DNA of 64,000 nt from Chryseobacterium gallinarum (GTDB taxonomy: Bacteria > Bacteroidota > Bacteroidia > Flavobacteriales > Weeksellaceae): contig NZ_CP009928.1 in the NCBI RefSeq assembly GCF_001021975.1, positions 1,612,001-1,676,000 of the forward strand. The letters run 5' to 3'. Numbering within the stretch: the first letter of the stretch is position 1; every line of letters starts with the position of its first letter. Position numbers and translations under genes: made by a program. The notes under the pieces were generated by a model. That model saw nothing but the letters and a program-made list of their open reading frames with translations. It was not told the origin of the DNA and ran no database searches. This document shows positions 50,542 through 58,976 of this stretch, piece by piece.

Positions 50542-51918
50542 TTAGTTTTTCTTTACTCTGGCTTTTACCTTTTTCACTTCATCCTTGATGAAAGGATATT
50601 TTTTCTGCATATCTTTCGCCAGGGACGAATCCAGATCCAGGGCTTTCTGAAGAGATTCGAGGCCTTTATCCTGCTCTTTCAGATTGAAAAAACAGTTACT
50701 CAGCTGGTAAAACAGCTCAGCCCTGTAATGTTTTTTCACGGCTTTATTGAGAACTGTAACCGCTTCTTCGTATTCCCCTAAAAGCATTAATACTTCTGAA
50801 TAGGCGTACCAGTTATAAAACCTTGACGGTTCTGCATCAACAAGTTTTTTAAGACAGGAAAGACTTTCTTCAAATTTTCCTGAATCAATGAACAGAAACG
50901 CCAGTCTCTTTTGATAGTCTAGGTTATTTTCGTTCAGCTGGGTAGCTTCTTTTGCAAAATGCAGCGCTTCCGTCATTCCTCCCATTTCTTCGTACAGGTA
51001 GGATTGTTCCATCATGGCAAGATAAAACTGTGGGTCTTCTCTTAATGATTTCTGGAATGCATTGAGTGCTAAAATAGGTTGTTTTAAAGCTTTATTACAC
51101 AACCCGATTTTATAAAAAGTAAATGCCTTGGTGTATTCCAATTCAAGCATTTCCTCATACGTTTCAATTGCTTTCTGATATTGCCCTAAAGCTTCGTAAC
51201 AAGCTGCTTTATTGGCATACACCCCCACAGAGTTTGAGTTTATAGCCAGTAAATAGTCATATCCCTTTATTGCTTCTTCAAAGTTTTTTCTGTTGAAGTA
51301 GAACTGTCCGTATTCGAACCAGGCTACTTCGGAATAAGAAAATTCATCTAAATATTCATTCAAAAAGGCAATAGCCTCCTCGCTCTTGTTAAGGTCACTA
51401 AAGCAAACCATACAGTTTTCCAATGCGTATTCATCTGTAGGATCTTCTTTCAGTGCTTTTCTATAGTGTCTGAGAGCGTTAAAAGGATCTCCGAGATTCA
51501 CATATTCATCTGCAATAAAGTTGTGGAGGAAGTTTTCTTCTTCTCCTAACTGAAGTGCTTTTTTACAAATTTCAATGGATTTTCTAGGGTTTCCTAAGTT
51601 CGAATAATACTTGGCGTAGCAAACCATAAAGTCTGTATTTTCCATGGAGGATCCTTTCAGCTCATCGATAAGCTCTTTTGCCGTATTATATTCTTCCCAC
51701 TCCAAAAGAATTTCAAGTTTTTTAGTCTTGATATCTAAAGAATTAGGGTGAAGCTTCAGTCCATAATTAACCGCCATATCAGCGTAATTAAAATCACCAA
51801 GCTCCAAATAATAAACAATAATGTCTTCTAATTCTTCCGTATCGAAGTAGAATTCATCATTATTTTCCATCATTTCCTCGAACTTCTTTACAAGTTCATT
51901 TCCAAAATACTCTTCCAA
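50542..51918 (-). CDS. Tetratricopeptide repeat protein, 458 aa
   Basis: About ten to twelve TPR units fill most of the protein, e.g. ALRHYRKALKEDPTDEYALE, AIKGYDYLLAINSNSVGVYA and AIETYEEMLELEYTKAFTF. The N-terminus is acidic (MEENDEFYFDTEELEDI) and the C-terminus basic (KDEVKKVKARVKKN). No signal peptide is present, so it is cytoplasmic. TPR repeats mediate protein contacts; nothing else about its role can be read. The upstream 293-base gap holds the palindrome AAAGTTGCAACTTT at 52020-52033 and A/T-rich sequence but no gene. Confidence 0.88.
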   Translation of the reverse strand: MEEYFGNELVKKFEEMMENNDEFYFDTEELEDIIVYYLELGDFNYADMAVNYGLKLHPNSLDIKTKKLEILLEWEEYNTAKELIDELKGSSMENTDFMVCYAKYYSNLGNPRKSIEICKKALQLGEEENFLHNFIADEYVNLGDPFNALRHYRKALKEDPTDEYALENCMVCFSDLNKSEEAIAFLNEYLDEFSYSEVAWFEYGQFYFNRKNFEEAIKGYDYLLAINSNSVGVYANKAACYEALGQYQKAIETYEEMLELEYTKAFTFYKIGLCNKALKQPILALNAFQKSLREDPQFYLAMMEQSYLYEEMGGMTEALHFAKEATQLNENNLDYQKRLAFLFIDSGKFEESLSCLKKLVDAEPSRFYNWYAYSEVLMLLGEYEEAVTVLNKAVKKHYRAELFYQLSNCFFNLKEQDKGLESLQKALDLDSSLAKDMQKKYPFIKDEVKKVKARVKKN

Positions 51919-52019
51919 TAGTGTCCTCTTTAGTCGGCCAGATGCCTGAATTTGCTTGCAGACCTCGGCAAACTTTTAAATTAATTAATACATCTGAACT
52001 GATATTCAAACATTTGTGC

Positions 52020-52033
52020 AAAGTTGCAACTTT
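52020..52033. promoter_or_regulatory. 14-base perfect palindrome AAAGTTGCAACTTT
   Basis: A self-complementary 14-mer in the A/T-rich region upstream of the TPR gene, about 100 bases from its start codon. It could be an operator. No clear TAnnTTTG box is seen at the expected distance, so the link to a promoter is weak. Confidence 0.4.
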
Positions 52034-52180
52034 TTTTTGAATTTTCCTGTTCATAATTTCTATTATAAAAATAGTAAAAAAAGAAAACAGATAAAAGGAT
52101 TGTGGATAAAAAACTGAAATTGTGATTAAATTTTTGTATCTGGTTTCTTACTGTACGGTCTCCTGAACATATATTACAAA

Positions 52181-52206
52181 AAAGAACGGAACAATGTCCG
52201 TTCTTT
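52181..52206 (-). terminator. Terminator after glmM
   Basis: Stem AAAGAACGGA / TCCGTTCTTT with a 6-base loop, 6 bases after the glmM stop on the minus strand, followed by TTTTTTG. Confidence 0.85.
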
Positions 52207-52211
52207 ATTAT

Positions 52212-53594
52212 TTAAATAAGGCTTTTAATTTTAGCAATGATAGCGTCTCCCAATTGATCTGCTTCTTCCTGTGATTTTGCTTCTGTGTAAATTCTGATAA
52301 TGGGCTCTGTATTGGATTTTCTAAGGTGTACCCAATTATTTTCAAAATCTATTTTCAATCCGTCCACTGTAGAAATCTCCTCATTCTGGTATTCCTTTTC
52401 CATCTTACTTAAAATAGCATCTACATCAATTTCAGGCGTCAGCTCAATTTTCTTTTTTCCCATGAAATAGCTTGGATACCCTGCCCTCAGCCTGGAAACG
52501 GTTTTGTTTTCTTTTGCCAGGTGCGTTAGAAACAATGCGATTCCTACTAAAGAGTCTCTTCCGTAATGCAGGTCAGGATAAATAATTCCGCCGTTACCTT
52601 CGCCTCCAATCACGGCATTTTTCTCCTTCATTAATGTAACTACATTGACCTCTCCTACAGCGCTGGCGAAGTATTCAGAATTATGGGTACGGGCAATATC
52701 CCTTAAAGCACGGCTTGAGGAAAGGTTGGAAATGGCTGTTCCATTTTTATGTTTCAGCAGGTAATCTGCAACAGCAACCAGGGTATATTCTTCTCCGAAC
52801 ATCTCCCCATTCTCGTCAATCAGGGCAAGCCTGTCTACATCCGGATCCACAACAATTCCCAGGTCTGCATTTTCTTTTTTCACCAACTCGCAAATGTCTC
52901 CCAAATGTTCTTTTAAAGGTTCCGGGTTGTGTGGAAAATGCCCTGTTGGTTCACAATAAAGCTTTATGGTTTCACACCCTAATTGGTCCAATAGCATAGG
53001 AATAGCAATCCCTCCTGTGGAGTTTACCGCATCCAGTACTACTTTGAATTTTTTTGCTTTGATAGCTTCTGCATCTACCATTGGAAGCGCCAGAATCTGC
53101 TGGATATGGATATCAAGAGCATCACTTCTTGTTTCATATTTCCCCAGATCATCCACCTCTGCATAGTTGAAATCTTCGCTTTCTGCCAGAGCCAGAACTT
53201 CAGCCCCGTTTTCACCGCTGATAAACTCTCCTTTATCATTTAATAATTTAAGGGCGTTCCACTGTTTTGGATTATGGGATGCCGTAAGGATAATTCCGCC
53301 GTCAGCATTCAGTTCGGGCACCATTATTTCTACCGTAGGTGTAGTAGAAAGTCCCAGGTCAACCACATTGATTCCCAGCCCCTGTAATGTTGCAGTTACT
53401 AAGGAAGAAACCATTTGTCCTGATATTCTTGCATCTCTTCCGATGACAAGGGTAAGGTCTTTTTTATTTTTATTATTCTGAAGCCAGGTCCCGAATGCCG
53501 AAGCAAATTTTACCACATCAAGAGGGGTCAGATTATCATTTACTTTTCCTCCTATAGTCCCTCTGATCCCTGAAATAGATTTTATTAACGACAT
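52212..53594 (-). CDS. glmM: Phosphoglucosamine mutase GlmM (phosphohexomutase)
   Basis: GlmM makes glucosamine-1-phosphate for UDP-GlcNAc, the precursor of peptidoglycan and lipid A. The 460-residue alpha-D-phosphohexomutase has the catalytic serine loop ILTASHNPKQWNALK (about 99-113), the metal-binding DPDVDRLALID, the sugar-specificity loop GEGNGGIIYP and the phosphate-binding RKSNTEPIIRIY near the C-terminus. Length matches GlmM; a phosphomannomutase/phosphoglucomutase assignment cannot be fully ruled out. It is a single-gene unit with its own terminator. Confidence 0.88.
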   Translation of the reverse strand: MSLIKSISGIRGTIGGKVNDNLTPLDVVKFASAFGTWLQNNKNKKDLTLVIGRDARISGQMVSSLVTATLQGLGINVVDLGLSTTPTVEIMVPELNADGGIILTASHNPKQWNALKLLNDKGEFISGENGAEVLALAESEDFNYAEVDDLGKYETRSDALDIHIQQILALPMVDAEAIKAKKFKVVLDAVNSTGGIAIPMLLDQLGCETIKLYCEPTGHFPHNPEPLKEHLGDICELVKKENADLGIVVDPDVDRLALIDENGEMFGEEYTLVAVADYLLKHKNGTAISNLSSSRALRDIARTHNSEYFASAVGEVNVVTLMKEKNAVIGGEGNGGIIYPDLHYGRDSLVGIALFLTHLAKENKTVSRLRAGYPSYFMGKKKIELTPEIDVDAILSKMEKEYQNEEISTVDGLKIDFENNWVHLRKSNTEPIIRIYTEAKSQEEADQLGDAIIAKIKSLI

Positions 53595-53659
53595 TATGTT
53601 TTATTTTTAAAGTTTTTTTTCTAAATTTTCTACGCAAATATAATTAAAAGACCTTTCAT

Positions 53660-54679
53660 TTATAAAACAGGAATCTTTTTTTGAATTTTATCGTATGTCT
53701 TTTCCACCACTTTTGGAGGAGCAAACCGATACCCGATATAGAGCAGGCCGTAAACAGTATTGTTTTCTACGGTCTGATTTTGCTTCTGATCGTAAGCATA
53801 GGCACTAAAATTCAGCTTTCCTCCAAATAAAAAGCGGTCTGTATTATAGCCCGCATGAAGTCCGCCCTCCATTCTCACGGTGAAATACTGTGCATTTTCT
53901 TTTGATCCTCCTTCTGCATAATCTCTGAAGCTGGAAAATTTCCCTCCCAATCCGAACGCCAGGTAAGGGGCAATATTTACTTTTTTGCCTATTACCCAAT
54001 TATAGAAGTAGCCTATATTGGCTCCGATCTTATATTGGAGTTCCTTACTTTTCTGTCCATCCATGGTGTTGGAAAAAACAGTAAGATCATAATCCAGAAA
54101 CGGTACCCAGCTGCCTCCACTGTATTTTTGCCATTCTCCCTGAGTATAAATACTTCTTACTGAGAAATTTTTGTTAAGAACATAAGAGGTAGATCCTCCG
54201 AAGCTTTGCACCCTTAAATCCGGAAACTGGATATGGGGATCTTTCCCTTCGTGCCATCCGGGAACAAAATCCTGCATATTTTCAAGATAAAATCCTTTTA
54301 CGTTTTTGTAATAGAGGGTCTGAATAAATCTTTTTGGAAAAAGCCTGAAACTGAAGTCCGTATAAGAACTGTTTCCCTTAAGTGCATTATCTTTATTATC
54401 AGGGAAAAAACGGGGCGCAAATGAAAGTGTTGCACTGATGATCCTGTAATCAACAGACAATGATATTTTTATTTTGTTATTAATGGAAAATATCTGCTGA
54501 TTTTCATCTTTATTTTCTCCTTCAGAAAAAATAAAGCTTTCAAGATTGGTATCAAGGTTGGCGCGAATCATAACCTGATCCGCATAGGATTTAATATTGG
54601 CAGTATCGGTATCAGTTTGTGCTTTGCTCAGGATAGCAAATAAAAACAACAAAACGAATCCTGCTTTTTGAAGGTTCAA
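53660..54679 (-). CDS. DUF4421 outer-membrane-like protein
   Basis: A signal peptide (MNLQKAGFVLLFLFAILSKAQ, cleaved about residue 21) is followed by 318 residues of alternating polar/hydrophobic strands with many aromatic residues (YRIISATLSFAPRFF, FRLFPKRFIQTLYYKN, IGANIGYFYNWVIG), typical of a small outer membrane beta barrel. The overall pattern agrees with the Bacteroidota DUF4421 family, of unknown function. The gene is alone; it lies just downstream (minus strand) of the feo genes, which may be a chance neighbour. Confidence 0.8.
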   Translation of the reverse strand: MNLQKAGFVLLFLFAILSKAQTDTDTANIKSYADQVMIRANLDTNLESFIFSEGENKDENQQIFSINNKIKISLSVDYRIISATLSFAPRFFPDNKDNALKGNSSYTDFSFRLFPKRFIQTLYYKNVKGFYLENMQDFVPGWHEGKDPHIQFPDLRVQSFGGSTSYVLNKNFSVRSIYTQGEWQKYSGGSWVPFLDYDLTVFSNTMDGQKSKELQYKIGANIGYFYNWVIGKKVNIAPYLAFGLGGKFSSFRDYAEGGSKENAQYFTVRMEGGLHAGYNTDRFLFGGKLNFSAYAYDQKQNQTVENNTVYGLLYIGYRFAPPKVVEKTYDKIQKKIPVL

Positions 54680-54745
54680 ATTGGATAATTTAAATTAAAA
54701 AAATGAATTTACTACATTTTTTTCAATTACCTCATGAAATTTACG

Positions 54746-54898
54746 TTAAGAACAGCCACAATCTTTATCACAGTTGGTTCTTTTTGAACTGAACTTCTTG
54801 GGGGCAAAATTCTTTCTGAGTACCTTAAAAAGTGAGTAGCAGGCAAATGCAACCACCAGAAATATAATTATGTATTGAAAAATTAGTGAAGAGTCCAT
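54746..54898 (-). CDS. FeoB-associated Cys-rich membrane protein, 50 aa
   Basis: The ATG at 54898 overlaps the feoB stop by one base (TAATG), marking translational coupling. The 50-residue product (MDSSLIFQYIIIF...) has a single membrane segment (about 5-23) and a basic tail ending in NCDKDCGCS with three cysteines. This matches the small FeoB-associated proteins found after feoB in many anaerobes and Bacteroidota. It probably helps ferrous iron passage or binds the metal at the membrane face. The longer frame in this region overlaps the feoB coding sequence and is not needed. Confidence 0.88.
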   Translation of the reverse strand: MDSSLIFQYIIIFLVVAFACYSLFKVLRKNFAPKKFSSKRTNCDKDCGCS

Positions 54899-56931
54899 TA
54901 TTTTAAAATCTGATATACTATCATTGATACAAAGTAGGCCAAACCAGTCATCATTATCACCTGAAAGCCAGTCCATTTCCAGCTTTTGGTTTCTCTGTAG
55001 ACCACTGCAAGTGTAGAGACACACTGCATTGCAAATGCATAAAATAAAAGAACTGAAATTCCCGTCGCAAAGCTGAATACTTTCTCGCCGTCCGGTTTTA
55101 CGTCCTGTCTCATTTTATCAATTACTTTTACCTCGGGAGCATCATCTTCCAAACTGTATAAGGTAGACATCGTTCCTACGAAAACCTCTCTTGCTACAAA
55201 GCTGGTAAGGATCCCTACTCCCATTTTCCAGTCGTACCCCAATGGCTCAATCAACGGTTCTATTCCTTTCCCCATCTTTGCCAGATAAGAATGATCCAGC
55301 TCTACATTGGTTGCTACCAGCTGGTCAGGTTGTTGTTTAGGTCCAAAATAGCTTAAAAACCAGATGATGATACTCACAATGAATATAATTTTCCCGGCTC
55401 CGGTAATAAAATCCCACACTTTTCCTAAAACCATCCTAAGATCATATCCGAAAAGCGGTTTTTTATAAGCAGGAAGATCCATTACCAGATAGGTTTTACC
55501 TTTATCTTTAATAAATCTTTTAAGAATGGCAGCAGAAAATAAAGCCACTAAAAATCCCAGCAGATACATTCCCATCAAAACCAGTGCTTTATATTTTATG
55601 CCTAAAAATGTTCCTTCTGAAATAATCAGGCCGATAATGATACTGTATACCGGGAGTCTCGCGGAACAGGTCATGAAGGGGGTTACCAGGATTGTCAGCA
55701 ACCTTTCTTTAACGTTTTCAATATTCCTGGTAGAAATTACCGCGGGAATAGCACAAGCTGTTCCTGAAACAAGCGGAACAATACTTTTACCATTCAACCC
55801 GAATGGCCGCAACAGTCTGTCCATCAGGAAAACCACTCTTGCCATGTATCCTGAATCCTCCAGCAGATAAAGGAAGTATAATAAAATCCCGATCTGAGGT
55901 GCAAAAACTACAATCCCCCCGATTCCCGGAACAATTCCGTTGGAAATAAGAGAGTTAACAGGTCCTTCCGGAAGATGCTCACTGGTAAATGCAGATAACC
56001 ATGAAAAAAAACTTTCAATCCAGCTCATCGGATATTCAGCCAGGAAAAATACGCTTTGGAAAATGAGAAGTAAAATGGCCATAAAAACCACATATCCCCA
56101 GAACCTGTGAACCAAAACCTTATCCAGCTTTTCCGTCAGCAGCTCTTTAAACTGAGGTTTTTTTGAAATTACATCTTCTAAAATTTTATCAACGTTCTGA
56201 TATCTCCTGACAGTTTCCTGTACCTGTAGTCTTTTAGGAACCAAACTCTTGGGTCCATTTTCTTCCATCAGTTCCCCGACAGATTCTATTCTTCCCAAAT
56301 CTGTTCCCAATGACAGGCTCATCCAGGCTTTGTATTCATTATCAAATCCTTTATGAGAAGCTAATTTCTGAATAAAGGCTTTATGTTCATTGGGAGTTTC
56401 AAATGAAACTTTTCCTGTATTGACAAACTCATTGTTATAAACAGCTTCCCTGATTTCATCAATTCCGATCTGCTCTTTAGCATTCGTTTGAATAATTTTA
56501 ATGCCTAAAGCTGCAGAAAATTTTTGGATATCAATGGTTACTCCTCTTCTTTCTGCCTGATCAATCTGATTGACAATCAAAATCATAGGAACACCCAGAT
56601 CCTGAATCTGCTGAAACAGGAGAAGGCCTCTTTTTAGGCTCAGGGCTTCCAGAATATACACAACTCCTGCATAGTTTTTCTGTTCATCAATAAGGTATTT
56701 TGAAAAAATAGCCTCATCTTCAGAACTCGGATAAACACTGTAAGATCCGGGAAGATCAATAACTTCCACTTCCTCATTCTTATAGACATAGTTTCCCGAA
56801 TGGCTTGCCACGGTAACGCCGGCGTAGTTCCCGGTTTTCTGCTTTTTATTACAAAGGGTATTGAAAACCGTCGACTTTCCCACATTGGGATTCCCGACTA
56901 AAAGGATCTGTTTTTTCTTATTTTCCTGCAT
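54898..56931 (-). CDS. feoB: Ferrous iron transport protein FeoB
   Basis: FeoB imports Fe(II) across the inner membrane. The 677-residue protein has the N-terminal G-domain with G1 GNPNVGKST (13-21), G3 DLPGSYS (about 59-65), G4 NQID, a helical spacer, then about eight to ten membrane segments with two Gate domains including CSARLPVYSIIIG and GIGGIVVFAPQIGIL, and the C-terminal LTSFVAREVFVGTMSTLY. It starts at the last base of the feoA stop (ATG overlap at 56931) and is coupled to the small FeoB-associated gene downstream. Confidence 0.97.
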   Translation of the reverse strand: MQENKKKQILLVGNPNVGKSTVFNTLCNKKQKTGNYAGVTVASHSGNYVYKNEEVEVIDLPGSYSVYPSSEDEAIFSKYLIDEQKNYAGVVYILEALSLKRGLLLFQQIQDLGVPMILIVNQIDQAERRGVTIDIQKFSAALGIKIIQTNAKEQIGIDEIREAVYNNEFVNTGKVSFETPNEHKAFIQKLASHKGFDNEYKAWMSLSLGTDLGRIESVGELMEENGPKSLVPKRLQVQETVRRYQNVDKILEDVISKKPQFKELLTEKLDKVLVHRFWGYVVFMAILLLIFQSVFFLAEYPMSWIESFFSWLSAFTSEHLPEGPVNSLISNGIVPGIGGIVVFAPQIGILLYFLYLLEDSGYMARVVFLMDRLLRPFGLNGKSIVPLVSGTACAIPAVISTRNIENVKERLLTILVTPFMTCSARLPVYSIIIGLIISEGTFLGIKYKALVLMGMYLLGFLVALFSAAILKRFIKDKGKTYLVMDLPAYKKPLFGYDLRMVLGKVWDFITGAGKIIFIVSIIIWFLSYFGPKQQPDQLVATNVELDHSYLAKMGKGIEPLIEPLGYDWKMGVGILTSFVAREVFVGTMSTLYSLEDDAPEVKVIDKMRQDVKPDGEKVFSFATGISVLLFYAFAMQCVSTLAVVYRETKSWKWTGFQVIMMTGLAYFVSMIVYQILK

Positions 56932-57185
56932 TAATTCAATTCTTCAACAATGATGTATTCTCCTTCTTCCTCGCGAAGAGCAATCCGGCTTTTCTCTGCT
57001 CCAAATTCTACATACATTGGTCCATTGAACGGAGCCTGGTATAAAATCCTGAAAACCGTTTCCGGAAGGAGACCCATTTCAATGATTTTATTGGGCATTT
57101 TCAGATGGTCATTATCATACCCCAATATCTTCCCTATTTTATTTTTAGGGAATCCACTTAATTTATGTAAACCGTTCTCTTTCAA
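56931..57185 (-). CDS. feoA: Ferrous iron transport protein FeoA
   Basis: FeoA is the small SH3-like cytoplasmic partner of FeoB. The 84-residue protein has the family layout: LHKLSGFPKNKIGKILGYDN, LPNKIIEMGLLPETVF (here MPNKIIEMGLLPET), then AFNGPMYVEFGAEKSRIALREEE. The first gene of the feo operon; its stop overlaps the feoB start by one base. A -7 box (TATATTTG) and a 29-base palindromic operator lie directly upstream, pointing to iron-dependent control. Confidence 0.93.
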   Translation of the reverse strand: MKENGLHKLSGFPKNKIGKILGYDNDHLKMPNKIIEMGLLPETVFRILYQAPFNGPMYVEFGAEKSRIALREEEGEYIIVEELN

Positions 57186-57204
57186 AGCCTGATTTTTAGT
57201 CCTG

Positions 57205-57212
57205 CAAATATA
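57205..57212 (-). promoter_or_regulatory. -7 box of the feo operon (TATATTTG)
   Basis: Minus-strand TATATTTG, about 20 bases upstream of the feoA start codon. The -33 region is covered by the inverted repeat at 57212-57240. Confidence 0.65.
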
Positions 57213-57240
57213 CGTTATTTAAATTTAATCTAAATAACGT
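57212..57240. promoter_or_regulatory. Inverted-repeat operator upstream of feoA
   Basis: ACGTTATTTA (57212-57221) and TAAATAACGT (57231-57240) are perfect inverted arms 9 bases apart, immediately upstream of and touching the feoA -7 box. The inner sequence TTTAGATTAAATTTAAA (minus strand) looks like a metalloregulator site of the DtxR/MntR or Fur type. Confidence 0.65.
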
Positions 57241-57253
57241 TTTGGTATAAAAG

Positions 57254-57291
57254 AAATCACCCCAAATACATTGCTGTATCTGGGGTGATTT
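57254..57291 (-). terminator. Terminator after the GLPGLI gene
   Basis: Stem AAATCACCCCA / TGGGGTGATTT plus inner AATACA/TGTAT pairing, downstream of the GLPGLI stop on the minus strand. Confidence 0.75.
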
Positions 57292-57322
57292 GAAATATAA
57301 TTTAGTTGATATGAAGTCTTGT

Positions 57323-58246
57323 TTAGTTTTCTTTTCCGACTTTTTCTACTTTCCCCACTTTCAGTTTTTCATAAGGAGGCTCAATGGGATTATCATTAGC
57401 ATTGAAGAAATCTTTATACATCTTTTCCTGCTTCTTCATCATGTCTCCAATTGTTCCATCCATTCCAGGAATTGTTTTAGACATGATTTCCTGAGTCATC
57501 AGAGGTCTTGCTGTAGCAAATGGATCTTTTTTGAAATCATTGAACGTTTTTTCAAACTTTTCTCTTGGCATTTCTGTTACTTTTAAACCAACATTGGAAA
57601 GCTTTTCCATATATGTCAGTTCTTCCCAGTTTGGAATTTTTTTATTTCCCTGAAGAACCCAGGAATAATTTTTGCCTTCGTCTTCAATCTTCACGATCAA
57701 GCCTGGAAGTCCTGAAAATTTATACGGTCCATCCTGAAAAGGAAGTTCTGAGCTAAACCAAGCCGTCCATTTCTTTCCGGCAAATTCCGTTGTTGCTTTC
57801 TGGGCATTGTAGGCTCCAATTTTTGCTTTTTCGTCAGAAATTTTCCAGTCTAACTTCAATGTTTCATTATATCCGATATTCATAGGAGAAAACCCGTTCG
57901 CAATTCTTTCGATGTATTGGATTTTCATATCCGGATAGGTCTTCACAATTTTTTCAGAAAACTTTGGCATTTTAAAAGATTTGGATAAATCCTTTAAAAC
58001 TCCTGCCTTTTTCATTGCCTCAAATTGAACTTTCAGAATAGAATCCTGTCCAATAGCTGTAAAATCCCTATAAATAGATCTGTCTTTCACTATATCAAGA
58101 GACATCATTACTTTTTCCAGCTTTGCAGAATCCTTCTTCGGCTTAAAAGTTAGTTCATAAAAGAAACGATTGGCTGTTTCTTTAGACTCCTGAGCTCCAA
58201 CAAAAGCAAAAAGAGCAAAAAGAAATACCGAGAATAACTTTTTCAT
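57323..58246 (-). CDS. GLPGLI family protein
   Basis: The family is named for a short motif seen here as FSGLPGLIVKIED (about residues 180-192). The 307-residue product (from ATG 58246, MKKLFSVFLF) has a signal peptide cleaved near residue 19 (FVGAQ) and is periplasmic or surface-exposed. Function of the family is unknown, but in Bacteroidota genomes these genes are often next to TonB-dependent-like barrel proteins, as here: one is encoded 0.7 kb away (58977-61688). The longer frame from 58276 adds ten residues before the signal and is not needed. Confidence 0.88.
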   Translation of the reverse strand: MKKLFSVFLFALFAFVGAQESKETANRFFYELTFKPKKDSAKLEKVMMSLDIVKDRSIYRDFTAIGQDSILKVQFEAMKKAGVLKDLSKSFKMPKFSEKIVKTYPDMKIQYIERIANGFSPMNIGYNETLKLDWKISDEKAKIGAYNAQKATTEFAGKKWTAWFSSELPFQDGPYKFSGLPGLIVKIEDEGKNYSWVLQGNKKIPNWEELTYMEKLSNVGLKVTEMPREKFEKTFNDFKKDPFATARPLMTQEIMSKTIPGMDGTIGDMMKKQEKMYKDFFNANDNPIEPPYEKLKVGKVEKVGKEN

Positions 58247-58427
58247 TGTAGCAAGTTTAATATAATTAGTAATCATAAGTTTTATTTTGTTACAGTTTTT
58301 TTGAAATTATTTTTTTAAGATTGGTCTTTTGTATTTCATTGGCAGACGCTGACAAAAAATTGTGATTTCCTTACAACATTTTCTTTCTAAAAACGCGTAC
58401 CTTTAAGTTTCCAAAAAACAAAATATT

Positions 58428-58925
58428 ATGGACACTTTATCTCAATTAAAATCCGAACTGGAAGGAGAATTTCAAACCACAAAAAAATTTATTGAATTGT
58501 TTCCGGAAGGAAAAAATGATTATGCTCCCCATGAAAAAAGCATGAAAATGATGCCACTGGCTACACACCTGGTAGAAGTCTTTGAATGGCCCAATACCAT
58601 CCTGAATACTTCTGAACTGGATTTTGCGAAAGGAGAGTATCAGCCGACCCGGCTTTCCACCAAAGAAGATCTTTTAAATAAATTAGAAGAAAGTTATCAG
58701 GCAGGAAAAAAGGCTCTGGAAAATGCTCATGAAGAACAGCTTAATCCCAGCTGGACTATTAAAAATGACGGGCATGAATTAGCCAGTTGGAGCAAATACG
58801 GAGCCATCCGCCATGCCTTGAATCAAATTACACACCATAGAGCACAATTGGGTGTTTATTACAGGTTAAATGATATTCCGCTTCCGGGAAGCTATGGCCC
58901 GTCTGCTGATCAGCAAAGTTTTTAA
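58428..58925 (+). CDS. DinB-like (YfiT/DinB superfamily) protein
   Basis: A 165-residue four-helix-bundle protein with the pattern of DinB-type metal-binding proteins: the first helix ends with a conserved histidine (PLATHLVEVFEWP, His about 49) and the last helix carries two (LNQITHHRAQLGVYYRL). These three histidines normally bind a divalent metal. Family members include thiol-transferases (bacillithiol- or mycothiol-dependent), which is of interest because a bacilliredoxin is encoded at 23897, but the substrate is unknown. It lies between two minus-strand genes and is transcribed alone. Confidence 0.85.
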   Translation: MDTLSQLKSELEGEFQTTKKFIELFPEGKNDYAPHEKSMKMMPLATHLVEVFEWPNTILNTSELDFAKGEYQPTRLSTKEDLLNKLEESYQAGKKALENAHEEQLNPSWTIKNDGHELASWSKYGAIRHALNQITHHRAQLGVYYRLNDIPLPGSYGPSADQQSF

Positions 58926-58945
58926 ATACAAAATATTCCAACAAA

Positions 58946-58971
58946 AAAACCAATCCGGATAGATTGGTTTT
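58946..58971. terminator. Bidirectional terminator
   Basis: Stem AAAACCAATC / GATTGGTTTT with a 6-base loop between the converging DinB-like and outer-membrane genes. Confidence 0.85.
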
Positions 58972-58976
58972 TATTT

